A stretch of DNA of 39,378 nucleotides from Archangium sp. (GCA_016793585.1 JAEUJR010000860.1:1-39378); one strand, 5' to 3'. Positions 26,758 to 35,125 are shown, numbered from the stretch's first letter. Numbers and translations: made by a program. The notes: generated by a model not told the origin, from the sequence alone.

Positions 26758-27269
26758 ACCGCCGCGAGGGTCAACGCCGCAGCCGCGGCATGGTGATGTT
26801 GCTGGTGCTCGCGTTGCTGCTGGTGCTGACGCTGGTGGGCGCGTCGATGCTGCGGGTGTCGGCGTCGGAGTCGATGGCGTTGCAGGCTGGCGCGATGCAG
26901 AGCGTGGCGAACACCAACAGCCAGATGGGCATTCAGGAGGGCGTGGCGAGGCTGCGCACGGGCACCATCATCGCGTCGGTGCTGCCCACCTGCGTCGGCG
27001 ACGTCGCGGGGTGCTCGTTCGCTCCGCCCGTCATCGACGACACGCAGGTTCCCCCGCGCTATCGCGTGGTCGTCTACCGGCGCAGCCGATCGCTGCTCAC
27101 CCAGAACGGAAACGGAACGCCGAACGTCATCGTCGCCTCGACGGGGTGTGCCGGGCGCAACGCCGCGGCCGTCTGCGGTGACACGGCCGCGTTCTCGGCC
27201 ATCACCGAGATCGAGGTGCAGTTGCCGCAGAGCGGCGGCGCCAACGGTGGAACCTACGGCGACGATTGA
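26754..27269 (+). CDS. PilX-type minor pilin
   Basis: 171 residues. The N-terminus has a basic leader, then RSRG|MVMLLVLALLLVLTL, a hydrophobic helix like PilX. Glu at +5 is absent, as in many PilX/GspK-type pilins that start the filament. ASESMALQAG follows the helix, a typical PilX feature, and two Cys pairs lie in the globular part. The ATGA overlap with pilW sets the start. It is the last of the four pilin genes. Confidence 0.82.
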   Translation: MNRREGQRRSRGMVMLLVLALLLVLTLVGASMLRVSASESMALQAGAMQSVANTNSQMGIQEGVARLRTGTIIASVLPTCVGDVAGCSFAPPVIDDTQVPPRYRVVVYRRSRSLLTQNGNGTPNVIVASTGCAGRNAAAVCGDTAAFSAITEIEVQLPQSGGANGGTYGDD

Positions 27270-27276
27270 GGGGCTC

Positions 27277-27756
27277 GTGAATCGATACGTGGTGGGCGTC
27301 GTGGTGCTGGTGATGGTGCTGGTGGGCGTGGGGCTCGGCGTTCGTCACGCGCGGCGGCCGGTGGCGCCCCTGATCTCGGTCGCGGGCCACGAAGGGCAGG
27401 CGACGGTGCCCGTGGCGTACGGAGCGCCAGTCGATCTGCGCGTCGGCGTCACCGAGCCGCGCTACCTCTACGTGTTCGATCGCGTCGGCACCGAGGCGCC
27501 CGTGCTCATCTGGCGCTCGGGCCCCAGCGACCCACCGTTCGAGCCCGGGGAGTACGCGGCCGACGGCGAGTTCGGCAGGCGCCCCGGGTTGCACGAAGTG
27601 TTCGCGGTCGCGAGCGCCGCCCCGCAGGCCCACCCCGAGCAGTGGAAGACGGTCGACGAGCTGAAGACGTGCGCCGGGTGCGGCACGGCGAGCGTCACGG
27701 TGTTGGTGGCCGCGCCCGCAGACGGCGGCGGCCTGTACCACGGCGAGGCGCCCTGA
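27277..27756 (+). CDS. Membrane-anchored protein with a DUF4384-like domain
   Basis: 159 residues from the GTG at 27277, with GAGGGG a few bases upstream and only seven bases after the pilX stop, so it belongs to the pilus operon. One membrane helix (VVGVVVLVMVLVGVGLGV) anchors a domain outside the inner membrane. The order YLYVFDRVG, then LIWRSGPSDPPFEPGEY, then GLHEVFAVAS recalls DUF4384, a beta-rich domain in which a property value is read out and which is often found beside secretion or caspase-like genes. A CAGC pair lies near the end. The resemblance is by pattern only. Confidence 0.6.
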   Translation: MNRYVVGVVVLVMVLVGVGLGVRHARRPVAPLISVAGHEGQATVPVAYGAPVDLRVGVTEPRYLYVFDRVGTEAPVLIWRSGPSDPPFEPGEYAADGEFGRRPGLHEVFAVASAAPQAHPEQWKTVDELKTCAGCGTASVTVLVAAPADGGGLYHGEAP

Positions 27757-27810
27757 CGCGTTCGGCCGTTCTCGCTTCCGCTGAACCCGGCGCTGCACGA
27801 GTCTGCTGGC

Positions 27811-29391
27811 ATGAACCCCGCGTTCGAGTGCCTGTCTGCGCTCTCGGTCATCCTCGATCTCGCGAACGGGCTGGCCGAAGACAAGAGCGTGCTGGCGGCG
27901 ACGTTCGCGTGGGAGCTCGCGGCCGACGCGGGCCTCTCTGACGCCGAGCGGTGGACGGCGACGTTGGCGGCGCTGCTCCGTCACCTCGGGTGCACGGCCT
28001 ACGCGAGCGTCGAAGCCGACGTCGCGGGTGACGACATCGCGCTGCGCGCAGGGCTGCATCGGCGTGACTCGAGCAAGGCGCTCGAGGTGATGCAGGCGGT
28101 GAGCGGCGCGCAGGCGGGCCTGCTCGCGAAGAGCCGCAGCGTGGTGGCGTTCGCCGCGAACGGCGCTCGCCTGAAGGCCGAGCTGACGGCCGAGGCGTGT
28201 GGTGCGGCGCGGCTGCTCTCCGAACGAATGCAGCTGGGCCCCGAGGTGACGCGCGCGCTCGACGAGGTGTTCGAGCGGCACGATGGCTCGGGTAGCCCGC
28301 ACGGGTGGGGCGGCGCCCAGCTCTCGGCGGCGGGCAGCGTCGCGACCGTCGCGCACGTGGCCACGGTCTTCACGCTCGAGGGCGGCGTCTCGCTCGCACG
28401 GCAACGGCTCGAGGCGCGCGCGGGCACGATGCTCGAGCCGAAGCTGGCGCGGCGCGCGAAGGCCCTGGTGTCTGCGATGGAGCCCTCGACCGCCGAGTAC
28501 GTCGGTCAGCGTCACGAGGCGCTGGTGGCGTTCGCCGGGAAGCGGCCGCTTCAGACGACGCTCGACGACCTCGCCGAGGCGTTCGGCGACTTCTCGGATC
28601 TGCAGGCGCCACACGCGCGGGGGCACTCGCGCGAGGTCGCGGCCCTGGCACGCCTGACGGCGCAGAGCCTCAAGCTGTCGAACGACGAGCTGCAGACGCT
28701 GACGCGCGCGGCGCACCTGCACGACCTGGGGCAGGTGGCGGTGCCCACGAGCATCTGGACGACGCCGCGCCTCCACCGGCCCTCGGAGCGGGAGCGCGCG
28801 CGGGCGCACGTCTTCTTCACCGAGCGTGTGTTGGCGGCGGCTCCGGCGTTGAGCGCCGTGGCGAAGGTCGCAGGTGCGCACCACGAGCGCCTCGATGGCA
28901 GCGGCTATCACCGCGGCTCGGCGGGTGGCGCCCTGCAGCGGCCCGCGCGGGTGCTCGCCGCCGCCGACGTGCTCTGCGCCCTCACGAAGGAGCGGCCCCA
29001 CCGCCCGGCGAAGACGAGCGCCGCCGCCGCCAGTGAGGTGCGCGCGATGGTGAAGGCCGGCCAGCTCGACGGAGAGGTCGTCGAGGCGGCGCTGGCGGCG
29101 ATGGGCGAGCGGCGGGTGAAGGCGCCGTCGTCACAGCTCTCGGAGCGCGAGCTCGAGGTCTTGCGTCACGTCGCGCGGGGCCAGACGAACAAGGAGATCG
29201 CCTCGGCGCTGGGCCTCTCGGCGCGCACCGTGCAGCACCACACGATTCACATCTACGAGAAGCTCGGCGTCGACACGCCGGCGCCGCGATGGTGGCGTCG
29301 CAGCGGGGTCTGCTCGAGTAGGCCATCTGGCCGATTCACGCCATCGCGCCGGGTCGCACACTGCGCTCACCCTTCACGGAGAGCTCCATGA
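27811..29391 (+). CDS. HD-GYP phosphodiesterase-like protein with C-terminal LuxR-type HTH; end probably frameshifted
   Basis: 526 residues as read. The first half looks like a degenerate HD-GYP unit (RHLGC, then RHDGSGSPHG at 156-165). The second half is better preserved: HSREV, HLHDLGQ with His304-Asp305, and HHERLDGSGYH at 357-367, with His where the GYP motif has Pro. HD-GYP enzymes hydrolyse cyclic di-GMP in the cytoplasm, so activity is possible but not assured. Residues 442-489 are a LuxR-type helix-turn-helix (SERELEVLRHVARGQTNKEI). After the HTH the frame runs into an Arg/Ser-rich tail; one base out of step the DNA reads AAMVASQRGLLE and stops at 29321, the expected ending. A single missing base near 29277-29285 explains this. 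The read-through stop overlaps the next ATG. Confidence 0.8.
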   Translation: MNPAFECLSALSVILDLANGLAEDKSVLAATFAWELAADAGLSDAERWTATLAALLRHLGCTAYASVEADVAGDDIALRAGLHRRDSSKALEVMQAVSGAQAGLLAKSRSVVAFAANGARLKAELTAEACGAARLLSERMQLGPEVTRALDEVFERHDGSGSPHGWGGAQLSAAGSVATVAHVATVFTLEGGVSLARQRLEARAGTMLEPKLARRAKALVSAMEPSTAEYVGQRHEALVAFAGKRPLQTTLDDLAEAFGDFSDLQAPHARGHSREVAALARLTAQSLKLSNDELQTLTRAAHLHDLGQVAVPTSIWTTPRLHRPSERERARAHVFFTERVLAAAPALSAVAKVAGAHHERLDGSGYHRGSAGGALQRPARVLAAADVLCALTKERPHRPAKTSAAAASEVRAMVKAGQLDGEVVEAALAAMGERRVKAPSSQLSERELEVLRHVARGQTNKEIASALGLSARTVQHHTIHIYEKLGVDTPAPRWWRRSGVCSSRPSGRFTPSRRVAHCAHPSRRAP

Positions 29392-30332
29392 GAACCCCCG
29401 CTGTGTTGTCCGCGCTGCTCGTCGTCACCGGCTGTGCCACCTCACGCCCCTGCATCGGCGCGCTGCCCACCGTCGCGGTCGATGGTGACGTGACGCGCAC
29501 GCCGTACCGGGTCGAGACGACCGAGGCGCAGTGCCTTCAGGCGTACGAGTGGAAGTCGGCGGCTGCGGCGCGCGGCGTGGTGGTGGTGGCGCACGGGCTT
29601 CGTGATCACGCGGTTCGCTACGACGCGCTCGCGAACGCGTTCGTGAAGCAGGGCTTCGTCGTCTACGCGCAGGACATGCGGGGCCACGGCTCGAGCGGCG
29701 GCGTTCGGCAGCGCTTCGACACGATGGACGAGCTGGTCGCGCACCTCGATCTCGAGGTCGAAGAGGCGAAGAAACGAAACCCGGGGCTGCCTCTGTTTCT
29801 CTTCGGGCACTCGCTCGGCGGGCTCGTCAGCACCACGTACGCGGTGAAGCACGGCGAGAAGCTGGCCGGGCTCGTGTTGAGCGGGCCGGCGCTGAAGCTG
29901 CTGCCCGGCGTGTCCGACGCAGACAAGGCCGGCGCGCGGTTCTTCGCCGGCGTGATTCCTGGGCTCAAGGTGCAGGCGCTCGACGACTCCGAGTTCGTGC
30001 GTGAAGCGGCCGCGAAGACCGAGCTCGCCAACGACCCGCTGGTCGATCACTCGAACCTGCCCGCGCGTTCGGCGGCCATGGCCCTCGACGCCATCGACTT
30101 CATTCAGGCACACCTGGCCGACGTGAAGGTGCCGTTCCTCGTCATGCACGGCACCGTCGACAAGGCGACGAACATCGAGGGCAGCGTCGAGTTGTCCGAG
30201 AAGGCGTCGAGCACCGACAAGACACTCAAGAAGTGGGAGGGCACCTGCCACGACCTGCTGCACGAGCCCGAGAAGCAGCAGGTCATCGACCTGGTGACGT
30301 CATGGGTGGTCGCGCGAGTTCCGCCGAAGTGA
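29388..30332 (+). CDS. Lipoprotein alpha/beta hydrolase, monoacylglycerol lipase-like
   Basis: 314 residues. The signal ends in VVTGC, a good lipobox. The hydrolase fold is clear: VVVAHGLRDHAVRY gives the oxyanion-hole HG, DMRGHGSSGG follows, and FGHSLGG holds the nucleophile Ser. MHGTVDKATN supplies the Asp and CHDLLHEPE the His of the triad. The arrangement matches serine aminopeptidase/monoglyceride lipase-type hydrolases, which cleave acyl glycerols or lysophospholipids. As a lipoprotein it would act in the periplasm or on the cell surface. GGAGAG lies just before the ATG. Substrate not determined. Confidence 0.88.
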   Translation: MRTPAVLSALLVVTGCATSRPCIGALPTVAVDGDVTRTPYRVETTEAQCLQAYEWKSAAAARGVVVVAHGLRDHAVRYDALANAFVKQGFVVYAQDMRGHGSSGGVRQRFDTMDELVAHLDLEVEEAKKRNPGLPLFLFGHSLGGLVSTTYAVKHGEKLAGLVLSGPALKLLPGVSDADKAGARFFAGVIPGLKVQALDDSEFVREAAAKTELANDPLVDHSNLPARSAAMALDAIDFIQAHLADVKVPFLVMHGTVDKATNIEGSVELSEKASSTDKTLKKWEGTCHDLLHEPEKQQVIDLVTSWVVARVPPK

Positions 30333-30362
30333 CGAACGCTTCCCAAACTCAGGAATCGCAGT

Positions 30363-30374
30363 CTCGAATTCGAG
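30363..30374. promoter_or_regulatory. 12-bp perfect palindrome upstream of a small secreted protein gene
   Basis: CTCGAATTCGAG is a perfect palindrome in the 104-bp gap before the gene at 30437, about 63 bases from its ATG. Position and symmetry would suit a regulator site or a small hairpin ending the hydrolase gene, but there is no T run. No partner is known. Confidence 0.25.
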
Positions 30375-30436
30375 GTGCACCTTCGGGCGTGAGGCGGGTT
30401 TCTCGGGCTGCAGCACCCACTCTCACCGGAGAAACC

Positions 30437-30688
30437 ATGAAGACCTGTCTCATCGCCCTCGTCGCCGTTCTCGCGCTCCCCGCCTTCGCCGCTTCCGACG
30501 CCGAGTGCGACGCCTTCGTCACCACCGCCGAGGCCGCGGGGAAGCGGGTCGGCAAGCCCTACCCGCCGGCCTTTCTGCCGATGCTGAAGAAGGGCTGCCT
30601 CAAGCAGTCGTCGGAGCAGCTCGCGAAGACGAAGGCCTGCCTCGAGAAGGCGAAGGACGAAGCGGCCGTTCAGGCCTGCAACAAGTAG
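30437..30688 (+). CDS. Small secreted protein with four Cys
   Basis: 83 residues. The signal peptide ends around LPAFAA, leaving about 65 residues outside the inner membrane. The mature part is rich in Lys, Ala and Glu, probably two helices, with four Cys (in AEC, KGC, KAC and QAC) able to form two disulfides. No known domain is recognised. GGAG lies about eight bases before the ATG, and this start gives a complete signal peptide while the open frame upstream does not. It is convergent with the next gene, four bases away. Confidence 0.7.
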   Translation: MKTCLIALVAVLALPAFAASDAECDAFVTTAEAAGKRVGKPYPPAFLPMLKKGCLKQSSEQLAKTKACLEKAKDEAAVQACNK

Positions 30689-30692
30689 CCGC

Positions 30693-31127
30693 TCAGCGCG
30701 CCGCGACTTCGGGGGTCGTGCTCACGCAGACGCCCGAAGCCGCTGGCTGCGTCTTCTTCCCCAGCAGCGCGTCTGCCGGGCGAAACGTCTCTCCCATCTT
30801 CACGAAGATCTCTCCGCTCGCCGGGTAGACGCAGCCGACCTGATCAGCCTCGCGCCACGCACCACGAAACCGTGAGTCGATGGCGAAGGCGAAGAACGTC
30901 TTCTCGTTCGCGTCGGTCGAGGCGCTGACCTGGGTGACGCGTACACGGCGCTCTCTGGGGGCGACCCGCGCCCGTGAGAACATCGCGCGCTGCTCGTCGC
31001 GCTCGGCGAGCGGCTTGAGCAACGAGGTCTCGACGCGCTTCTCGGCCGACACGACCGCGTCGGACTTCACGGGCTCTGCAGCGAAGACGAGCGACGGAAC
31101 GATCAGCACCAGCAGCGCGCACTTCAT
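30693..31127 (-). CDS. Secreted protein of unknown function
   Basis: 144 residues with a signal peptide (MKCALLVLIVPSLVFAA). The mature part has a helical charged segment (VETSLLKPLAERDEQRAMF) and a beta-rich end with DQVGCVYPASGEIFVKMGE and a second Cys (SGVCVST), so one disulfide is possible. No domain recognised. GAGGAGGG lies before the ATG at 31127; the longer open frame to 31235 overlaps the upstream gene. The start overlaps the stop of the DUF2306-like gene by 4 nt (ATGA), so the two are translated together. Confidence 0.7.
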   Translation of the reverse strand: MKCALLVLIVPSLVFAAEPVKSDAVVSAEKRVETSLLKPLAERDEQRAMFSRARVAPRERRVRVTQVSASTDANEKTFFAFAIDSRFRGAWREADQVGCVYPASGEIFVKMGETFRPADALLGKKTQPAASGVCVSTTPEVAAR

Positions 31128-31786
31128 GACGAGACCCTCCTCGGGAACAGCGGTTGACCAGCAGAGACCGAACGCAGGGCACTGACGGGCGAGAGCAGCT
31201 CGACCACGAGCGCGCTGCCCAGCACCGGCACCCACAACGCGATGACGTAGGCGACGTCAGGGTCGATGCCACCAAGCTCGAGACCGAGCAGCATCGTGCG
31301 CGACGTGACGGCCACGCTCATCTGCGCCACCACGTGCCACATCGCGTGCCGGTGCAGCGCGACCTCACGCCGCCGCGCGCTCAGCACGCCGACGACCATG
31401 AAGCTGGCGATGACTCCACCCGAGAGCAGGAAGCCTGCGGTCACCGGCGCGCCGCCCTTCGCGTCGAAGGCGAGCACGGCACCCGACGGCACCAGCGCGA
31501 ACAACACCACCACGCCCGTCACCCGGCCGAGCCAGCGGTGCAGCGCGAGGCGCCTCTGCAGCACGTCGAGCAGCAGCACGATGCAGGCCGGCAACGCGAA
31601 CGCCGCCGCCACCACGTGCACCTTCAGCGCCCCGAACCACAGCGCCTCGAAGCGCAGCGTCGGCAGCTTCTCGATGACGAACTCGGGAACGTTCTCGTCG
31701 TCGAAGTAGGCCAGGCTCGACGCCGTGATGAGAGCCGAGCCGACCAGCATCACGGCGACGAACACCCAGCGGGGAAGAAAGCGCAC
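31124..31786 (-). CDS. DUF2306-like integral membrane protein
   Basis: 220 residues with about six membrane helices. The pattern LKVHVVAAAFALP, then LHRWLGRVTG, then HRHAMWHVVAQMSVAVTSRTM, with His at helix ends, is that of DUF2306 membrane proteins, which have no proven function; the His could bind heme or metal. The GTG start at 31784-31786 has AAGGAG five bases upstream. It is coupled by a 4-nt overlap to the secreted protein gene downstream and lies 46 nt after the acyltransferase gene on the same strand. Confidence 0.75.
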   Translation of the reverse strand: MRFLPRWVFVAVMLVGSALITASSLAYFDDENVPEFVIEKLPTLRFEALWFGALKVHVVAAAFALPACIVLLLDVLQRRLALHRWLGRVTGVVVLFALVPSGAVLAFDAKGGAPVTAGFLLSGGVIASFMVVGVLSARRREVALHRHAMWHVVAQMSVAVTSRTMLLGLELGGIDPDVAYVIALWVPVLGSALVVELLSPVSALRSVSAGQPLFPRRVSS

Positions 31787-31832
31787 GTCTCCTTCAACGC
31801 CTCACCGGCGGAGACGATCTACCCAGCGAAGA

Positions 31833-32774
31833 TCAACGGCTTAGGCGGCGCTTCAGGTCGCGCGCGAGCTCCATGGCCTTCGGGTACCGCGCGAGCACGG
31901 CCTTCGTCTGGTGCTTCGCGAGGTTCTGCAGCAGCAACGACACCGGTGGAGCGCCGATGGGTCCGATGACGCGATTGTGCGTGGCGAACATGAACTTGTA
32001 CTTCTCGTCGCCGATGAGGAAGTCGAACTCGAGATCGCCCTGTGCTTGCGAGCACTGCATGAGCTCTTCGAGCAGTAGCCGGCCGGGCGAGTATTTTCCG
32101 TAGGTCGTGTCGTAGGCGGGAATCCACCAGGTGAAGCGCTTGTCGGTGTGCGTGCCGAAGTGCGCGGCGAGCAGCGTGTCTTTCGCCCACAGGCTCGAGA
32201 CCTTCACGATGCCGCGCGCGTGCAGCTGGCGGAACAGCTCGACGTTCTGGGGAGCCGCGAACATGTCGCCGACGCCAGTCTCGACGTACTGCGCCGACTT
32301 CCACTTCACGCAGGCGGCGAAGACCTCGGGCCTCGAGTCGTCGAGCACGAACTTGAGCGGGCCGAGCTCGCGCTCGATGCGGCGGCGCTGGCGCGCGGTG
32401 TCGTTGTTCTTGAGCTGGCCTGACGCCGCGACGTGCGCCCGAAACGCCTTCTCGTCGGCGAAACGAGTCCAGTCGACGTAGGGCGAAGGCTGGTGACCTG
32501 CGGGCTCGGCGGTGCGCTCGGTGACGAGCTGCGTGTGCACGACCGTGCGAGGGAAGTACCAGCGGTCGGTGAGCGGGCCCGTGTAGCCGTCGAGCGGCTG
32601 CGGGTAGTCGTAGAATGGCATGCGCTCGATGACGTCGCCGTCGACGACGAGCAGCTTCAGGGCGCGGCCCTCGATGCGGAAGACCTCGGAGCGCCACGAG
32701 CGACCGGGGAAGAACACGGCCGCTGCCGTCTCGAGGAACCCGTCGGTGGTGAAGACGTTCACGCGCCCGCGCAT
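31833..32774 (-). CDS. CelD/BcsL-type acyltransferase (GNAT fold) for polysaccharide
   Basis: 313 residues, cytoplasmic, no signal. The second half has the hallmark of the CelD (Acetyltransf_6) family: WWIPAYDTTYGKYSPGRLLL, then FDFLIGDEKYKFMFAT, matching YxxxYxxYSPGxLL and FDFLxGDExYK. These enzymes are linked to acyl modification of exopolysaccharides such as cellulose, though few are characterised. The start at 32774 has no Shine-Dalgarno site; a GTG four codons later is an alternative. A 104-bp repeat begins two bases upstream. Its position beside GH44, Wzz/Wzy and EpsZ-type genes supports a role in modifying the same glycan. Confidence 0.78.
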   Translation of the reverse strand: MRGRVNVFTTDGFLETAAAVFFPGRSWRSEVFRIEGRALKLLVVDGDVIERMPFYDYPQPLDGYTGPLTDRWYFPRTVVHTQLVTERTAEPAGHQPSPYVDWTRFADEKAFRAHVAASGQLKNNDTARQRRRIERELGPLKFVLDDSRPEVFAACVKWKSAQYVETGVGDMFAAPQNVELFRQLHARGIVKVSSLWAKDTLLAAHFGTHTDKRFTWWIPAYDTTYGKYSPGRLLLEELMQCSQAQGDLEFDFLIGDEKYKFMFATHNRVIGPIGAPPVSLLLQNLAKHQTKAVLARYPKAMELARDLKRRLSR

Positions 32775-32776
32775 AG

Positions 32777-32990
32777 CGTGAGACGGAGCCGGAGCCGAGC
32801 CTGATGAGCCGACGGTCAGGGGAAATTGGCGCGAGGAGGTGGTCGGCGAGTGTGGCGAGCGCAGGCGAAGTCGAACTGGGAAACACGTGAGACGGAGCCG
32901 GAGCCGAGCCTGATGAGCCGACGGTCAGGGGAAATTGGCGCGAAGGAGGTGGTCGGCGAGTGTGGCGAGCGCAGGCGAAGTCGAACTGGG
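32777..32990. repeat. 104-bp tandem direct repeat between the acyltransferase and GH44 genes
   Basis: Two copies, 32777-32880 and 32886-32990, are identical except for one extra A in the second (GCGAAGGAGG against GCGAGGAGG), with a 5-base spacer; the period is 109. They fill the space before the divergent promoters. The remainder of the 387-bp gap, 32991-33161, shows no gene that I can support and should hold the GH44 promoter. The high identity suggests recent duplication. Confidence 0.9.
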
Positions 32991-33161
32991 CGTGCTCCGC
33001 AAGGTTCGGTTCGACGTCGCGCCCGACGGAGGCGTGACGACGGTCACGTTTTCCGCTCCGCGACCAGTCGTTCACCATCGGTCGCGATGGGCGCGTGGTC
33101 GACTGCCGTTGACCTTCGCGCACTGGTGCGCCCCGCGCGCGTGCGCTACTTCGGCGGCGCC

Positions 33162-34958
33162 ATGAATCGCACTCTGAAGTCCTGTCCAGTCTGGCTGTAT
33201 GCGGCGCTCGTGCTGGTGGCCTGCAGCGCTCCGAGCGGAGTCGACGCGGGCGCTGGCGGCGGTACCTCGAGCGGCGGCGGCGTCGTCGGAACCGGCGGCG
33301 GTGTCGGCGGAGGTGCTGCGACGGCTGGAGGCGAGGCGGGAGGCAGCGCGGGTGGCGGTGTCGCGACGGGCGGTGGTGTGGCGACCGGGGGTGGCACGAC
33401 GAGCGGCGGCGGCACCGCGGGTTCGCTCGATCTCGACATGCCGCTCACGCCTGGCAGCGCGGGCGCGGCCGACGTCACGCTCACCGTGCGGAGCGATCGC
33501 AACCGTCACCCCATCTCGCCGCTCATCTACGGCACCAACCAGCCCGCCAACCCCACCCGCAACCGCTACGGGCTCATTCGCGTCGGCGGCAACCGCCTCA
33601 CCGCCTACAACTGGGAGAACAACGCCAGCAACGCGGGCAGCGACTTTCAGTTCCAGAACGACGGCTACCTCTCGAGCTCGAACACGCCCGGCGCCCTCAT
33701 CACCACCAAGCTCACCGAGGCGCGCGCCATCAACGCCGCGCTGCTGGTGACCGTGCCCATCGTCGACTCCGTCGCGGCCGACAAGAACGGCGGCGGTGAC
33801 GTGCGCAACTCGGGCGCCAACTACCTGATGACGCGCTTCAAGCAGAACCGGCACACCAAGGGCGCCGCGCTGTCGATGACGCCCGACTCGACCGACGCCT
33901 TCGTCTACCAGGAGGAGTTCGTCGCCTGGGCGCGCGCGGCCGCTGGCACCACGCCGCTGCTGTTCTCGCTCGACAACGAGCCCGACCTCTGGAGCGACAC
34001 CCACGCCGAGATTCACCCCGCGCAGCTCACCTACGTCGAGCTCGTCACGCGCTCGCTCGACTACGCGAAGGCCATCAAGCGCACCTGGCCCGACGCGCCA
34101 GTCACGGGCTTCGTCTCGTACGGGTGGAATGGGTACATCAACCTGCAGAACGCTCCCGACCGCGCGGGCAAGGGCGAGTTCATCGACTTCTTCCTCTCTC
34201 AGGTGCGCGCCGCCGAGATGACCGAAGGCCGGCGCCTCGTCGACTACCTCGACCTGCACTGGTACCCCGAAGCCACCGGCGGCGGCGCGCGCATCATCGG
34301 CACCAGCACCACCGCCGCCTCCGTCACCGCCCGCGTGCAGGCGCCGCGCAGCCTGTGGGACACGAGCTACGTCGAGACGAGCTGGATCACGAACTACCTC
34401 GGCAACCAGGCGATTCGGTTGCTGCCGCGCCTGCGCGAGAAGATCGGCCGTCTCAACCCCGGCACGAAGCTCGCGTTCACCGAGTGGAACTACGGCGGTG
34501 GCGGGCACATCAGCGGCGGCGTGGCCACGGCCGACGTGCTCGGCATCTTCGGGCGCGACGCGGTCGAGCTCGCGACGTACTGGAAGCTCAACGGCGCCGA
34601 GCCCTTCGCCGACGCTGCCTTCGAGGCCTTCCGCAACTTCGACGGCGCGGGCGCTGCCTTCGGAGACACCTCCATCGACGCGTCGTCGAGCGGCGTCGCG
34701 ATGGCCACGGTCTACGCGAGCGTCGACGCCGCCAACCCGGGTCGCACCGTGCTCGTCGTCATCAACAAAGACACGGCCATGCGCACGGCCGCCATCACCG
34801 TCGCGCACCCGCGCGCGTACCAGACCGCGACGCCCTACGTGCTCTCGGGCTCGATGGCCTCGCTGGTGCGCGGCACCCCGGTGCAGGCGACGGCGACGAA
34901 TGCGTTCCGCTACGCGATGCCGCCGCTCTCGGTGTCGGTGCTGGTGCTGACGCCGTGA
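33162..34958 (+). CDS. Glycoside hydrolase family 44 lipoprotein (endoglucanase/xyloglucanase-like)
   Basis: 598 residues. The signal ends in the lipobox LVAC. A Gly/Thr/Val-rich linker spans about residues 25-86, then a GH44 catalytic region from about 100 to the end. Signatures are YGLIRVGGNRLTAYNWENN, SLDNEPDLW with the acid/base Glu273, DLHWYPE, and FTEWNYGGG with the nucleophile Glu441. A C-terminal beta-sandwich follows. GH44 enzymes cut internal beta-1,4 bonds in cellulose, xyloglucan and related glycans with retention of configuration. Anchored outside and encoded with polysaccharide synthesis genes, it may trim or release the cell's own glycan; degradation of external plant glycan is the alternative. 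The frame extends upstream through the repeat, but the signal begins at 33162. Confidence 0.9.
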   Translation: MNRTLKSCPVWLYAALVLVACSAPSGVDAGAGGGTSSGGGVVGTGGGVGGGAATAGGEAGGSAGGGVATGGGVATGGGTTSGGGTAGSLDLDMPLTPGSAGAADVTLTVRSDRNRHPISPLIYGTNQPANPTRNRYGLIRVGGNRLTAYNWENNASNAGSDFQFQNDGYLSSSNTPGALITTKLTEARAINAALLVTVPIVDSVAADKNGGGDVRNSGANYLMTRFKQNRHTKGAALSMTPDSTDAFVYQEEFVAWARAAAGTTPLLFSLDNEPDLWSDTHAEIHPAQLTYVELVTRSLDYAKAIKRTWPDAPVTGFVSYGWNGYINLQNAPDRAGKGEFIDFFLSQVRAAEMTEGRRLVDYLDLHWYPEATGGGARIIGTSTTAASVTARVQAPRSLWDTSYVETSWITNYLGNQAIRLLPRLREKIGRLNPGTKLAFTEWNYGGGGHISGGVATADVLGIFGRDAVELATYWKLNGAEPFADAAFEAFRNFDGAGAAFGDTSIDASSSGVAMATVYASVDAANPGRTVLVVINKDTAMRTAAITVAHPRAYQTATPYVLSGSMASLVRGTPVQATATNAFRYAMPPLSVSVLVLTP

Positions 34959-35125
34959 GCAAGCTCGTCCTGCTGTCCATCGTGCTGGGGATCGTGCTCA
35001 TCCCCATCTGGGCGGCGAGACAGAAGCACCCGCTGCGTGGGCTGCGCATGGCGCTGCTCGGGCTGGCGACGTTTCACCTCTTCTACGCGTTCCTCGTGCG
35101 CGTCGTCGTCCCCCGGCTCGGCTGA
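34955..35125 (+). CDS. 56-residue two-helix membrane protein
   Basis: Starts with GTG at 34955, overlapping the GH44 stop as GTGA, and ends two bases before the Wzz/Wzy fusion ATG. It has two hydrophobic segments (LVLLSIVLGIVLIPIWA and ALLGLATFHLFYAFLVRVVV) joined by a basic loop, RQKHPLRGLR. No known domain. The tight spacing on both sides says it is a real gene of this operon, probably a small partner of the polymerase. Confidence 0.65.
   Translation: MSKLVLLSIVLGIVLIPIWAARQKHPLRGLRMALLGLATFHLFYAFLVRVVVPRLG

Noticed and set aside
33124..33139. Sigma-54-like GG-N10-GC match (TGGTGC...GCGCG) upstream of the GH44 gene
   Set aside because: It matches only the GG/GC core in very GC-rich DNA and would place the start of transcription about ten bases before the ATG.
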